Numbered from the stretch's first letter, positions 18,930 to 28,255 are shown. The stretch: DNA of 64,000 nt from an uncultured Flavobacterium sp. (GCA_937773775.1 CALJVL010000039.1:34159-98158); one strand, 5' to 3'. The notes: a model not told the origin generated them from the letters alone. A program made the numbers and translations.

Positions 18930-21292
18930 AATAATTCACTCAATAACTCCTGGTAGGTATATTTGTCATTTGAGGATTCGGTATTAACTACTTTTATTCG
19001 TAAAGCTTTTAAACCTGAAACACCTTGTAATTCTTCAATATCAAATCGTTCTATGGTAGATTCCAGTATCTTTTTGAATTGTAGAAACTTAATATACTTT
19101 AAATACTCTGCTTCCTCATAGGGGTGAGAATATACAATGGTTATTTTCTCTTTTTGGGTTATTCTTTCTTGGGTATCTTTAATATTAGCCTTGTCGATAC
19201 GTTTTTTTACAACCTCATAACGAGCATTGTACGTTCCGTCTACGTCAAAACGTTTTTCGTCCATTCTAAATCGAATAGAAATTGGAGAACCAAAAACTAA
19301 AATTAACGAGGTCACATCCAGCTCATAAGGTAAAATTGATTTTAGCCTATGATGTTCTAACTCCATTTTGCATAAAGTTTGCAATTGCCATAATCTTAAG
19401 TTGCTAAGATACATTATGTCAAAAGATTGGGTAGGGGTTATTGATGCGCCAATGTATAAATTATGTTCGACACCATCCGTTTTGAAGCGTTCAAAATAAT
19501 GAGGAAAAATCTTTTGTGCTTCTATTTGCTCCTTGTCTAAGGTGAAGGCCATTTTTTTATTGACTATAGACATGGCATTGTCAAACTTCTTTCTGGATTG
19601 GTAAAAAAGTGCTGTTTTTGGGTCTAACTCCTCAAAATAATTATCAATCAAAAATTGACAATCGGTCTCTGCTTTTGAGTTTTTCAGAATGGGATGTATT
19701 TCTTTTTGAATATAGTTTTGGACTTGTTGTTCAGTATCCGCTTTTAATTCCAGTTGTAACTCATTGAAATAACTTTTCATTTCAAATTTTCGTTGCTCCA
19801 ATAAAGAGAGAGGATTATTGGATTTTAAACTTTCAAAAATGGTCAACAACGTTTGTAATTGATTTTTTAGATCTTCTTTAACGGTAGCATTTCTATGCTG
19901 TGAAGATCCTTTAATGTCTATTTGACCATACAATGGATAAACTTCTTTGAAGACAATTTCTTTAAAAACATAGTCTTTATTTGGGCTGTTAGTTTGATAG
20001 TATTTTTCGGCTTCGTTCTTGAACTTCCAATATACACTTGGATGGATAGCGGTATATTCTCTTTGAATTACAGCTTCTATTTGGTTTTGTAAATCTAAAT
20101 TATAGCGTTCTAAAGAATCTATTACATAGGGCAATAAAAGGTCTAGATTGTTTGCATTTATACTGTTGAGTGCTCTTGCTTTTGAAGACACCAGTTCTAT
20201 AACACCGAGCAATTTGTTGTCTTTTAGCACAGGGGCAAGAATACAACTTTTAATTTTTTGCTTCAGTAAATGTTGACCCAGGGCTTCATTTCCTTCGATG
20301 GTGGAGAATTTTTCCACATTTGAAATCGTGAACGGTCCCCCGTCTTCCAAAAGGGTACTTAGAGAACATCCAAAAAATGCTTTTTCGCAATCGACAATTT
20401 CATCTTGACCAGAAAGTATGTAACTTGATAATTCATTATTACTGAAAGGTGGTTTTGCAAATTTGTTCTCTTCTTCGTTATAAATGATTAGCCCTACTTT
20501 TAAGTCAGGAATTTTAAAAATCGACCTAAAAATAATTTCAAAACTTTGACGATTATTTGTTTCGTTATCGGCTTTTAGCAAGCTGCTTTTCAAATTGGAA
20601 ATTGCACTTTCTGTAGTGGCATCAAACAGACTTGCAATGCCAAATCCTTTTAAAGACCAACTCTCTTGGGGGAATTTTTCTTTCCATAACGAGATGTCGT
20701 CATAATTATCTATTAATTGATCAATATCTTCGGTGCTTAATGATATTGCTTTTGCGGTAGGAGTTATTTCTATAAAATCAGCATTATAAAGAATTCGATA
20801 ATGCTTTAATATCCCGTTTGCATCCGGAATGTCATAAAATAGTGGCTTGTTAATTTCAAAATTCTGTTTGTAGTAGCCATTCAAAATGAGTATGCAGCTT
20901 AAAATATAAAATTGATTCTGATCAAAATCCCTTATCGTCATATCAAAATCTCCGCCTGCCTCTTTTAATATTTTGGAAAATCTTTCAGAGTAATTAAAAG
21001 TCAAGTTTTGAAATGGAATCGTAACGGCCTTTATTTCATTTTTCGTCAATGCAGTTGGAAATAAGTCGGCCAATATATATTTAATAAGTGTCTTATTCTT
21101 TTCTATGATAGATAGGTCTTCTATGCCAGTTCTGAACTCTGGAAAGCGCTCAATTTCCTTCAATAATGCTTTCGCATAATTAGATCTATAATCAATATCA
21201 GACAAAGCAATTTCTTCTAAAGACTCAATCAATTTATGAAAAGAGATTTGGGTTTTAAATGGGCTTTCTTCGAATAGATTGATGTTTGTCAT
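18926..21292 (-). CDS. GAF-domain-containing protein
   Basis: 788 residues, predicted cytoplasmic: no signal peptide or membrane helix. The middle region (about 215-400) contains a GAF-like domain (FEIIFRSIFKIPDLKVGLII, then IKSCILAPVLKDNKLLGVIE and ELVSSKARALNSINANNLDLL), a small-molecule or cyclic-nucleotide sensing fold. The rest is helical and charged, with no histidine kinase, cyclase, EAL/HD or DNA-binding motif that I can see. Members of this length are common in Flavobacteria but uncharacterised. It is convergent with the HD-Pycsar gene, overlapping it by 4 bp, so the two may share readthrough or antisense effects. Ligand and output are unknown. Confidence 0.82.
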   Translation of the reverse strand: MTNINLFEESPFKTQISFHKLIESLEEIALSDIDYRSNYAKALLKEIERFPEFRTGIEDLSIIEKNKTLIKYILADLFPTALTKNEIKAVTIPFQNLTFNYSERFSKILKEAGGDFDMTIRDFDQNQFYILSCILILNGYYKQNFEINKPLFYDIPDANGILKHYRILYNADFIEITPTAKAISLSTEDIDQLIDNYDDISLWKEKFPQESWSLKGFGIASLFDATTESAISNLKSSLLKADNETNNRQSFEIIFRSIFKIPDLKVGLIIYNEEENKFAKPPFSNNELSSYILSGQDEIVDCEKAFFGCSLSTLLEDGGPFTISNVEKFSTIEGNEALGQHLLKQKIKSCILAPVLKDNKLLGVIELVSSKARALNSINANNLDLLLPYVIDSLERYNLDLQNQIEAVIQREYTAIHPSVYWKFKNEAEKYYQTNSPNKDYVFKEIVFKEVYPLYGQIDIKGSSQHRNATVKEDLKNQLQTLLTIFESLKSNNPLSLLEQRKFEMKSYFNELQLELKADTEQQVQNYIQKEIHPILKNSKAETDCQFLIDNYFEELDPKTALFYQSRKKFDNAMSIVNKKMAFTLDKEQIEAQKIFPHYFERFKTDGVEHNLYIGASITPTQSFDIMYLSNLRLWQLQTLCKMELEHHRLKSILPYELDVTSLILVFGSPISIRFRMDEKRFDVDGTYNARYEVVKKRIDKANIKDTQERITQKEKITIVYSHPYEEAEYLKYIKFLQFKKILESTIERFDIEELQGVSGLKALRIKVVNTESSNDKYTYQELLSELF

Positions 21293-21617
21293 AGGAATGA
21301 TTGAGCTACAAATTTAACAATAAACTCAATTTATATACCGACATATTTGACATAATATCGAAATAAAAAAATCTCTAACTGATATCAAAAATTAGAGGCA
21401 AATTTTTTAAGAAAAACTATATGAGCAACTCATAAATTAGGTTCGTTTATTTTTTATTTCAGATCTACTTTAAAAGGAAAAAAAGTAGCATCTTTTTATA
21501 TTTACTTTAGCATGGCAACAAACTGGGTTGGATAATCGAATTCTGCTGACAAACAAAAATTTTCTAGTTGTCTTTTTATATCAATCCAATCATTTGATTA
21601 TGGGCTTAATAAACCTA
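21293..21617. other. Intergenic region without recognised gene
   Basis: 325 bp, very AT-rich. A weak 6-bp hairpin (CTCTAA/TTAGAG, 21373-21378 and 21392-21397) is present but no convincing promoter or terminator. A 64-codon plus-strand frame at 21528-21722 has no homology-like features and runs antisense to the broken small gene; I do not regard it as a gene. Confidence 0.5.
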
Positions 21618-21856
21618 CTAAGCTGCGTGCGTCTTTTTTTGAAGAAAATATTTCAAAGTTTCGTTGATTTCCTTACGCTCTGCGCTAAGAAAAGTGAGCT
21701 CACCTTTTACATCATTTGTTAATTCTAAACCACAATGAACACATTTATACTCTTTAATATGATTTGTAATAGTTCTGATAGTGTGTATTTTATGTCCAAA
21801 AAGCAGACAGATAAAATGTCTAGAACTAATTTTTTTTTAATTGCGATAGCGTTCAT
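21618..21856 (-). pseudogene. Small Cys/His (zinc-ribbon-like) protein gene, frameshifted at a 9-A tract
   Basis: The ATG at 21856 begins MNAIAIKKK and then a run of nine A (plus-strand T at 21830-21838). Beyond it, the frame that stays open to the stop at 21618 is one base off: it reads CLLFGHKIHTI, then KEYKCVHCGLELTNDVKG and ends KKTHAA. One additional A in the tract gives a continuous 79-residue protein. CxxFGH followed by CxxC resembles a small Cys/His protein family that I recall as common in Flavobacterium (possible single zinc site). Either the gene is inactive, it is phase-variable through the homopolymer, or the tract length is a sequencing error. Function unknown. Confidence 0.6.
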
Positions 21857-22011
21857 AAGATGTTCTTTTTGAGGTCTTTAAAGATATGTCTTTAATCGAT
21901 AAAAACTACAATTTAATCGACAAAAAACATTTTATTTTATGTTACGCGAAAAAAAACTGACACAAAAAGAAAAAACATTCTATTTTTTTATGCATCAGGA
22001 GCAACTAGCAA

Positions 22012-22049
22012 TAAAAAAAATCCCCAACTACAATTTGTAATTGGGGATT
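22012..22049 (-). terminator. Intrinsic terminator downstream of ndpA
   Basis: Read on the minus strand, AATCCCCAA/TTGGGGATT (22041-22049 and 22019-22027), with a loop that extends the pairing, is followed directly by a run of eight T. It lies 26 bp after the ndpA stop. Confidence 0.85.
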
Positions 22050-22074
22050 GCTATGATAAATGATGTAATTATCG

Positions 22075-23137
22075 TTATGATTTTTCTTCTTTATTGAAGT
22101 AAACTAAATAATAATACATTTGTTTTTCTTCGTCCCAACCTTTTTCAACATATTTTTCGGCGCTTTCAGGATTGATGAAATCCATTTTAATTTGGATGTG
22201 AGTATCTAGATTAATAATGTTTTTGATTGATTTTCGTGCATCTGTTACTGCAGCGTTTGCAATAGGAAAAGATGTTACATCTTCGATACTATATTTTTCG
22301 CCTTTGTCAACCTTATAATTCTTGAATTCTGGAATTAAGTCTGGATTATCTAATACTTCGTTTAAAAAGTTAGTTTCTTCAAATTGATCATTTTTGGCAA
22401 AATAATTCACGGAGCGATTCATAAACATCACTTCCTCCTTTTTGTCCTCTGCGGGAAAAACAACGTCCTTAGCAAAATTTTGACAAAACTTTAAATATTT
22501 CTTTGTGATGAAATTTTCATCTTCAAATGCATCAACCGATAGAAAATGCTCTAGCCAATAGCGAGCATCGTATCGATTACTATCAACAGTCAGGATTTTA
22601 TACCCTTCTTCTTTTTTATGATTAAAAATAATACAGCCTTTATCTAACTTATTCAAGTTAATTCCTTGCTGCAATATCATTTCAAGGTGTGTCCCTTTCT
22701 CTTCAAACTGTAAAAAATCAGCTTGTAATTCGCTTTTGAATATTCCAATGGCGTCCACAACGTTGTTATCAATATTCACATTAGTCAAATAGGTCACGTA
22801 AACTTCACCATTCTTAATATGCGGATGGTTTGACTGCTCATATAAGTGTTGGGTTATTTTTTTTGATTCTTCATGCAGGTTGCTTGGATTCTCAAAAATT
22901 TCTGTCGCAAATTTGTACATATCATTATAATCTAAATCTACTTCGTGAGCAAACTGAAAATAGTTTTCTTCTTTTTCTCGAAAGGGTTTTAGAAAAAATT
23001 CTTTGATGAGTGGCATAATTTCATCCTGGAGGTTAAAAGGGCTGCTCTGACAGGAAAAATAGCTTCATTACGACTTTTGTTTCCCACTCGGTGAATGGAA
23101 AGTGTCTCTATATGCGTGGTTAACAAAGGTTTATCAT
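22075..23137 (-). pseudogene. Nucleoid-associated protein NdpA/YejK-like, 5' end broken by four single-base insertions
   Basis: The intact part, 22075-23016 (313 codons from MPLIKEFFLKPF), is a clear member of the nucleoid-associated protein family (PF04245-like), including QSNHPHIKNGEVYVTYL and DSNRYDARYWLEHFL. Family members normally have about 39 more N-terminal residues. These can be read upstream, from an ATG at 23137, as MINL.N, THIETLSIHRVGNKSRNEAI, F/LSEQPF and NLQDEI, but in different frames. Removing one base near each of 23124, 23118-23119, 23053-23054 and 23035-23038 restores a single 352-codon frame. The internal ATG at 23016 may still give a shortened protein. Damage confined to 105 bp, with the rest perfect, suggests either recent inactivation or a local consensus error. 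Confidence 0.8.
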
Positions 23138-23226
23138 TTTTTTTATGTTAGATGAAAAATTCCAAGATAAAGGATTTTGCTGAGGTCTTTGATCTTGGCT
23201 CTTGATTCTTAGTTTTTAAGCTATTT

Positions 23227-23766
23227 TTAGTTCCAATTCTCTTCAAACCCAAAGTCTTCAAAGCTGTCGTCTCCCTCAAACATGTCGAGGTCGTCTTCAT
23301 CTAGACCGTCTTCATACTCGTTATCAAAATCATTAGCATTCTCAGCTTCAAAGTTTTTTTCTTCAGATTCGTCCGGCATTTCTCCGTGCGAGAATAAGGT
23401 TTCCGGATAGCTGTTCCCTGCAACTTGTTCCTCTACGGAAGCTAGCTCAACAAGGAATGTCCACATGTTTATGAAATCATAAACATAGATTATTTTTGTA
23501 TTCTTGTCATCTAAAAGGTCAGAGAGTTTATAATCGCTCATTATTTTTTGCTCACCTAGAACGTCTCCAGTATCAAATAAGGAGATTTCATCTTCTTGAT
23601 TCCAAGTCTCGTCACAGGTATAGAATGAAGCTACCTCCATACCGTCAAAACCAAAGGAATTGAAGATCGCGTTGTGTAAATCTTCTAGAGAGTCATCAGC
23701 AAGTATTGCTATGTCTCTGAATATATCTTCCTCTGCATCTAATATTACCCTGAATTTGTAAACCAT
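23227..23766 (-). CDS. pRiA4b ORF-3-like family protein
   Basis: 179 residues. The N-terminal half (VYKFRVILDAEEDIFRDIAI, then LEDLHNAIFNSFGFDGMEVASF) matches the plasmid pRiA4b ORF-3-like / IS1096 TnpR-like fold (PF07929), a widespread soluble family of unknown biochemical role. The second half is strongly acidic, ending in a long Asp/Glu-rich tail (about residues 125-179) typical of the Bacteroidota versions. There is no transposase or other mobile gene alongside, so the IS connection in the family name is not meaningful here. Upstream of it lies a 204-bp gap and the broken HPP gene. Confidence 0.85.
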   Translation of the reverse strand: MVYKFRVILDAEEDIFRDIAILADDSLEDLHNAIFNSFGFDGMEVASFYTCDETWNQEDEISLFDTGDVLGEQKIMSDYKLSDLLDDKNTKIIYVYDFINMWTFLVELASVEEQVAGNSYPETLFSHGEMPDESEEKNFEAENANDFDNEYEDGLDEDDLDMFEGDDSFEDFGFEENWN

Positions 23767-23970
23767 AATCTTTAATTTTAATGAAAGTTCAAAGGTAAAA
23801 TTTAATTTTAGATTTCAGATTTCAGAAAGATTATTTGTTGAGAATATTTTTGCTTATGACGTATCATATTGGACTAGTAAATCTTCAGGATCAAAAAAAA
23901 GTAAAAAACACTTTCTTTAATCCTGATTTTCGAGGAGAAACCCTATGTCATTAATTTTAAGGATCTTAAT

Positions 23971-24571
23971 TTATTGGTATTTAAGTGATTTATGTATTTT
24001 TTTCCTGATTTTATGGTATTTTTTATGGTTGGGATAATACCTATCAGCTGTCATATTGTTGAAAATCAAAGCTACTACAAGAAGAATCATTATGCCGCTT
24101 AGTACGGGCATAATGACATACCAATAACCTAGATTTTTTATCTCTGCAGAGCAAGTGACAGCTATCAATGCGGTGGCTCCTCCTGGAGGATGTAGTGTTT
24201 TTGTCAATTGCATCAAAACAATAGAAATTGAAACGGAAAGAGTCGCCGTTATCCAGAAGATATCTGGAACAAATTTAGCGATAGTTACACCTACAATTGC
24301 TGATAGAACGTGGCCTCCAACTAAATTCCGACGCTGAGCTAAAGGACTTTGAATTACGCCGTAAACTAGCACGCTTGATGTACCAAAGGAGCCTATAAGA
24401 TATACTACGTCAGAATGTGGTAGGATTTTTAGACTGCAGGTAGGCAATAATTCCAATACCTATAAATGAACCTAAAAAAGCCCAAAAATGCTCTTTAAAG
24501 TCGATGAGGGTTTCTTTGTAAAGGACGTACCGAGTTTTGCGATACTGTTTTCTAATATTTGTAATAGGCAT
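23971..24571 (-). pseudogene. HPP family membrane protein, +1 frameshift near residue 49
   Basis: From the ATG at 24571 one frame reads MPITNIRKQYRKTRYVLYKE to FWAFLGSFIGIGIIAYLQSKN and then stops. The neighbouring frame continues from LPHSDVVYLIGSFGTSSVLV through AQRRNLVGGH and KTLHPPGGATALIA to a basic C-terminus ending at 23971. Deleting one base near 24422-24432 gives a continuous 199-residue protein of normal length with four membrane helices, and the HPP motif (LHPPGG) that names the family. HPP proteins are integral membrane proteins; some are linked to nitrite transport. The uninterrupted 161-codon 3' part has no ATG at a sensible start, only TTG, so the gene is broken as written. Confidence 0.8.
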
Positions 24572-24611
24572 AAGGTCTAGATTGGGATATACGGTAGATG
24601 ATCCAGTGGAT

Positions 24612-25001
24612 TTATTTTTCGTAAAATTCTATTGGTAAATCATCGGGATCTGCAATAAAGAAAAATCGCTTGTCTGTAAATTCATCTATTCTAATTTCTT
24701 CTGATGTAATGTTACTTTTAACTAAATAATCACGTGTTTGCTCAATATCATTTACTTCAAAAGCCAAATGACGTAAACCACAAGATTCCGGACGTGAAGC
24801 TCTTTTTGGGGGATTAGGAAAAGAAAAAAGCTCTACGATATATTCGCCATTTAACGCTAAATCTAGTTTATAGGAATTCCGTTCTTCTCGATAAATTTCT
24901 TGTATTTCTTTTAGTCCTAAAAGTTCAGTGTAAAAAAGTTTTGACTTTTGATAATCAGAACAGATAATAGCAATGTGATGAACTTTAATTAGATGTAACA
25001 T
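24612..25001 (-). CDS. VOC (glyoxalase I-like) metalloprotein, SMU1112c/YaeR type
   Basis: 129 residues, the usual length of a single vicinal-oxygen-chelate domain dimer subunit. Conserved features: KVHHIAIICSDYQKSKLFY (first beta-alpha motif, metal His), NGEYIVELFSFP (metal Glu), GLRHLAFEVNDI (second His) and DPDDLPIEFYE (second Glu). This matches the YaeR/SMU1112c-like subfamily, annotated as glyoxalase I-like but with unproven substrate. It lies 30 bp downstream of the acetyltransferase gene and 40 bp upstream of the broken HPP gene, all on the minus strand. Confidence 0.9.
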   Translation of the reverse strand: MLHLIKVHHIAIICSDYQKSKLFYTELLGLKEIQEIYREERNSYKLDLALNGEYIVELFSFPNPPKRASRPESCGLRHLAFEVNDIEQTRDYLVKSNITSEEIRIDEFTDKRFFFIADPDDLPIEFYEK

Positions 25002-25031
25002 AGTATTCGTGAATTAGTTTTAAGATTTATA

Positions 25032-25589
25032 TTATTGATTTAATTTCCGGATCACTTTTGCTGGATTTCCAACTGCTAATGAATTGTCGGGAATATCTTT
25101 GGTAACCACAGAACCTGCACCAATCACGCATCCTTTGCCTATTGTAATTCCTGGACAAATGACCGAGTTTCCACCTATCCAGCAATCATCACCAATATTT
25201 ATTGGCAAAGCACTCTCAAGTGTTTTTCTTAATTCGGCTTCTAATGGGTGAGTAGCAGTGTACAATTGAACGTTTGGTGCAAAAAACACATTAGAACCAA
25301 TAGTTACTTTGGCGCAGTCTAAAACTACGCAGTTTACATTGAAATAAACGTTTTTGCCACAACTGATATTATAACCATAATCACAATAAAATGGCGGTTC
25401 TATATATAAATTCGCTCCTGCATTTGGAATCAACTCCTTAATTATTTCACGTGCTTTTTTGGTGACTCTATATTCCGTAACATTTAAGCGGTGCATTAAG
25501 TTTTTTGCTCTTCTTCTATCTTTTACTATAGCTGGGTCGCCTCCGAAGTAATGTTCTCCCGCTATCATTTTTTCTTTTTCCGTTTTCAT
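25032..25589 (-). CDS. Sugar O-acetyltransferase (maltose O-acetyltransferase-like)
   Basis: 185 residues from the ATG at 25589 (MKTEKEKMIAGEHYFGGDPA), which is the canonical start of this family. A longer open frame to 25685 runs into a palindromic repeat and is not used. The N-terminal Mac domain (KMIAGEHY to LMHRLN) and left-handed parallel beta-helix hexapeptide repeats are clear, with IGDDCWIGGNSVICPGITIG and GAGSVVTKDIPDNSLAVGNP at the C-terminus, and the catalytic His in the YTATHPLEAE segment. It transfers acetyl from acetyl-CoA to a sugar hydroxyl. The physiological acceptor cannot be told from sequence. Confidence 0.92.
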   Translation of the reverse strand: MKTEKEKMIAGEHYFGGDPAIVKDRRRAKNLMHRLNVTEYRVTKKAREIIKELIPNAGANLYIEPPFYCDYGYNISCGKNVYFNVNCVVLDCAKVTIGSNVFFAPNVQLYTATHPLEAELRKTLESALPINIGDDCWIGGNSVICPGITIGKGCVIGAGSVVTKDIPDNSLAVGNPAKVIRKLNQ

Positions 25590-25616
25590 ATTTTCTTGAT
25601 CATTTCGGTTATATTT

Positions 25617-25735
25617 TTTTTGGGCATGCCCTTTGCAACCCCGATAGCTATCGGGGTCGATCGCGCTGTTCGATACAATCTCCATGAAAAAAGGGGAGGA
25701 TTTTCACTGCCATCCCTCATGCAAACCTATTCGTA
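25617..25735. repeat. Palindromic intergenic repeat, Flavobacterium REP-like
   Basis: The core CCCCGATAGCTATCGGGG (25639-25656) is a perfect 18-bp palindrome. It is flanked by GC-richer sequence unlike the AT-rich surroundings: GGGCATGCCC just left of it, and on the right a GGGGAGGATTTTCACTGCC-type stretch. From memory, similar blocks recur between genes in many Flavobacterium genomes; the full extent given here is approximate. It lies just upstream of the acetyltransferase start and may serve as a transcription or mRNA-end structure. Confidence 0.55.
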
Positions 25736-25843
25736 AACCACTATGTTTTGATGTAAATGTAACAGAAAATTAAAAACATTACAACTCATCCCTCTGATAT
25801 GACAGTTCAGTTAGTTTAAGTTTTTAAAAAGTGACAATCAAAA

Positions 25844-25851
25844 TACATTTG
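25844..25851 (+). promoter_or_regulatory. Probable promoter -7 box of the TonB-dependent receptor
   Basis: TACATTTG fits TAnnTTTG and starts 28 bp before the ATG at 25872. No clear TTG -33 element was found. Confidence 0.5.
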
Positions 25852-25871
25852 GAGTATCAAAATCAAACCAC

Positions 25872-28031
25872 ATGAAATCAATCGCAACATTTATCATTTT
25901 ATTTTGCAGCACTTTTCTATTTTCACAATCAACTATTTCTGGCAAAGTAGTTAATCAAAAGGGAAAGCCCATCGCGAGTGCCAACGTTTTTATTGAGGGC
26001 GCTTATGACGGAGCGACAACTGATGAAGCTGGTGATTTTTCATTCACGACGGATGTTGAAGGAAATCAAACCTTAGTCGTTAGTTTTCTTATCTATGAAA
26101 CTTCAAAAACTCAAATTGATGTTGCTAACTTTCAAGTACAAACAATCAAAATAAAAGAGAGCATGAATGCATTGGATGCTGTTATTATATCGGCAGGAAC
26201 AATGGAATCTGGAGAAAAAGCAAGAGTTTCTGTTTTAAAACCGTTAGATATCGTTACCACCGCAGGTTCTGCAGGGAATATTATTGTCGCTTTGCAAACC
26301 TTACCAGGAACACAAAGTGTAGGCGAAGACGGTCGTTTGTTTGTTCGCGGAGGAGAGGCAAATGAAACACAGACTTTTGTGGATGGTATTCGTGTAGCCC
26401 AGCCTTATGGAGCAACTACTAATAATTTACCAACACGTGGCCGGTTTTCACCATTTTTGTTTAGTGGAATTGCTTTTTCTACAGGCGGTTATTCGGCCGA
26501 ATATGGCGAAGCTTTGTCCAGCATTTTACTTTTAAATACAGAAGATAATCCAGATCAAAACAAAACGGATATTTCTTTAATGACCGTTGGTTTAGGACTT
26601 GGTAACACTCAAAAGTGGAAAAAGAGCTCGCTAAGTGTAAATGCGTCGTATATTAATTCGGCTCCTTATCAAGCGGCTGTTCCCCAAAATGTTGATTGGA
26701 ACAGTCCTTATCAATCTTTGTCTGGCGAAACTGTTTATCGCTATAACTTTAATAGCGGTATTCTAAAGTTGTATGCCGCTTTTGATTCCTCTAAATTTGA
26801 TATTAATCAGGAAAATATAAACAGTCCAGATAAAATGAGGGTGAATTTGAAAAATGACAATTTGTATTTTAATACTTCGTATAAAGGAAATTTCGGAACT
26901 AATTGGCAAATTACAACGGGAATGAGTTTTGGTTATAGCAACAATAAAATTGGATTGAATTTAGACAATGTAGCTAACAATGAAAATGCAACGCATCTAA
27001 AATTGAAATTGAGGAAGAACGTTTCAAACTACTTTAAATTGTCTTTTGGAATGGATTATTTTAGCACCAAATTTGACGAAAGTTTTACCGAGGATTTAGG
27101 AACAATAAAAACGAATGGATACAATTCGAATATTGCAGCAGCATATGCAGAAGCAGATATCTTGTTTTCAAAAAAGTTTGCTGCCAAAATTGGTTTACGA
27201 GCTTCTAATAATGATTTGCTTGATGAAACTACCATTTCGTCAAGAATATCCATGGCATACAAAGTGGCTAAAAGCAGTCAATTCTCCTTGGCTTATGGTG
27301 ATTTTACTCAAAGTCCAAATGCGGATTATATCAAATACTCCCAATACCATCAGTTTGAAAGCGAGAAAGCTTCTCATTATATTTTGAATTTGCAATACGC
27401 AAAGGATAAGCAAACTTTTAGAGCAGAAGCCTACTATAAAGAGTACAGTGATCTAGTTAAATACGATTCGCAAGATATTGCCTATAATTCGATTTTTAGT
27501 AATGAAGGCTCGGCTTACGCCAAAGGGTTTGATTTATTTTGGCGTGATGGTAAGTCCATAAAAAACCTGGAGTACTGGATTTCCTATTCTTACATCGATA
27601 CGGAGAGGGATTATAAAAACTTTCCAACAACAGCAACCCCGAGCTTTGTAGCCGATCATTCTTTGTCCGTTGTGACTAAATATTTCATAACAGATTGGAG
27701 GTCGCAAATAGGTTTTACCAATTCCTTAAGCTCAGGACGTCCTTATAATGATCCAAATGAAACCCAATTCATGAACGGAAAAACCAAATCCTATAACAGT
27801 TTAAGTTTCAATTGGGCGTATTTAATTAGCCAGCAAAAGATAATGTATTTCTCGGTTTCGAATGTTTTGGGAACTCAAAATGTTTTTGGATACGATTATG
27901 TTAATTCCCCTGACTCTAGTGGTTTTTATAAAAGAAAAGAAATTATACCTACTGCAGATCGTTTCTTCTTTGTGGGCTTCTTTTGGACTATTAGTCAGAA
28001 TAAAAAAGACAATCAGTTGAAGAGTCTTTAG
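25872..28031 (+). CDS. TonB-dependent receptor with carboxypeptidase-regulatory-like N-domain
   Basis: 719 residues. Signal peptide (residues 1-19, ending FSQS), then a carboxypeptidase-D regulatory-like beta-sandwich (ISGKVVNQKGKPIASANVFI, about 22-100), a plug domain (about 125-230, with FVRGGEANETQTFVDGIRV and STGGYSAEYGEALSS) and a C-terminal beta-barrel. It imports a ligand across the outer membrane with energy from TonB-ExbBD. No SusD homologue follows, so this is not a classic polysaccharide utilisation pair; siderophore, cofactor or peptide uptake is possible. The barrel ends LKSL without the usual terminal aromatic residue. The next gene, 296 bp later, encodes a TPR-like secreted protein. 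Confidence 0.93.
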   Translation: MKSIATFIILFCSTFLFSQSTISGKVVNQKGKPIASANVFIEGAYDGATTDEAGDFSFTTDVEGNQTLVVSFLIYETSKTQIDVANFQVQTIKIKESMNALDAVIISAGTMESGEKARVSVLKPLDIVTTAGSAGNIIVALQTLPGTQSVGEDGRLFVRGGEANETQTFVDGIRVAQPYGATTNNLPTRGRFSPFLFSGIAFSTGGYSAEYGEALSSILLLNTEDNPDQNKTDISLMTVGLGLGNTQKWKKSSLSVNASYINSAPYQAAVPQNVDWNSPYQSLSGETVYRYNFNSGILKLYAAFDSSKFDINQENINSPDKMRVNLKNDNLYFNTSYKGNFGTNWQITTGMSFGYSNNKIGLNLDNVANNENATHLKLKLRKNVSNYFKLSFGMDYFSTKFDESFTEDLGTIKTNGYNSNIAAAYAEADILFSKKFAAKIGLRASNNDLLDETTISSRISMAYKVAKSSQFSLAYGDFTQSPNADYIKYSQYHQFESEKASHYILNLQYAKDKQTFRAEAYYKEYSDLVKYDSQDIAYNSIFSNEGSAYAKGFDLFWRDGKSIKNLEYWISYSYIDTERDYKNFPTTATPSFVADHSLSVVTKYFITDWRSQIGFTNSLSSGRPYNDPNETQFMNGKTKSYNSLSFNWAYLISQQKIMYFSVSNVLGTQNVFGYDYVNSPDSSGFYKRKEIIPTADRFFFVGFFWTISQNKKDNQLKSL

Positions 28032-28255
28032 AAAGGCTCAAAGTTTCAAAGTTGAAAAAAAAGAAGGAAAAAAGGAAGGAAGGGAAACAGTCAGTTTGTA
28101 ATTTGGATAGTTATAAATTTTGTTTTTTAATAACATTACTTCTAGAAAACTTTGAAAATTTGAGTCTTAAAACCGTTGTACCTCAAGAAAAAACCATTCA
28201 TCCTTGAAATTCAACAGTTGAGTAATTATAAATTTATACAACAATATTTCTGAGA

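Noticed and set aside
21528..21722. Plus-strand 64-codon frame in the ndpA upstream region
   Set aside because: Runs antisense to the broken small Cys/His gene; hydrophobic but without family features.
23227..23766. IS1096/transposon passenger gene because of the family name
   Set aside because: The family name is historical; no transposase, inverted repeats or target duplication is present nearby.
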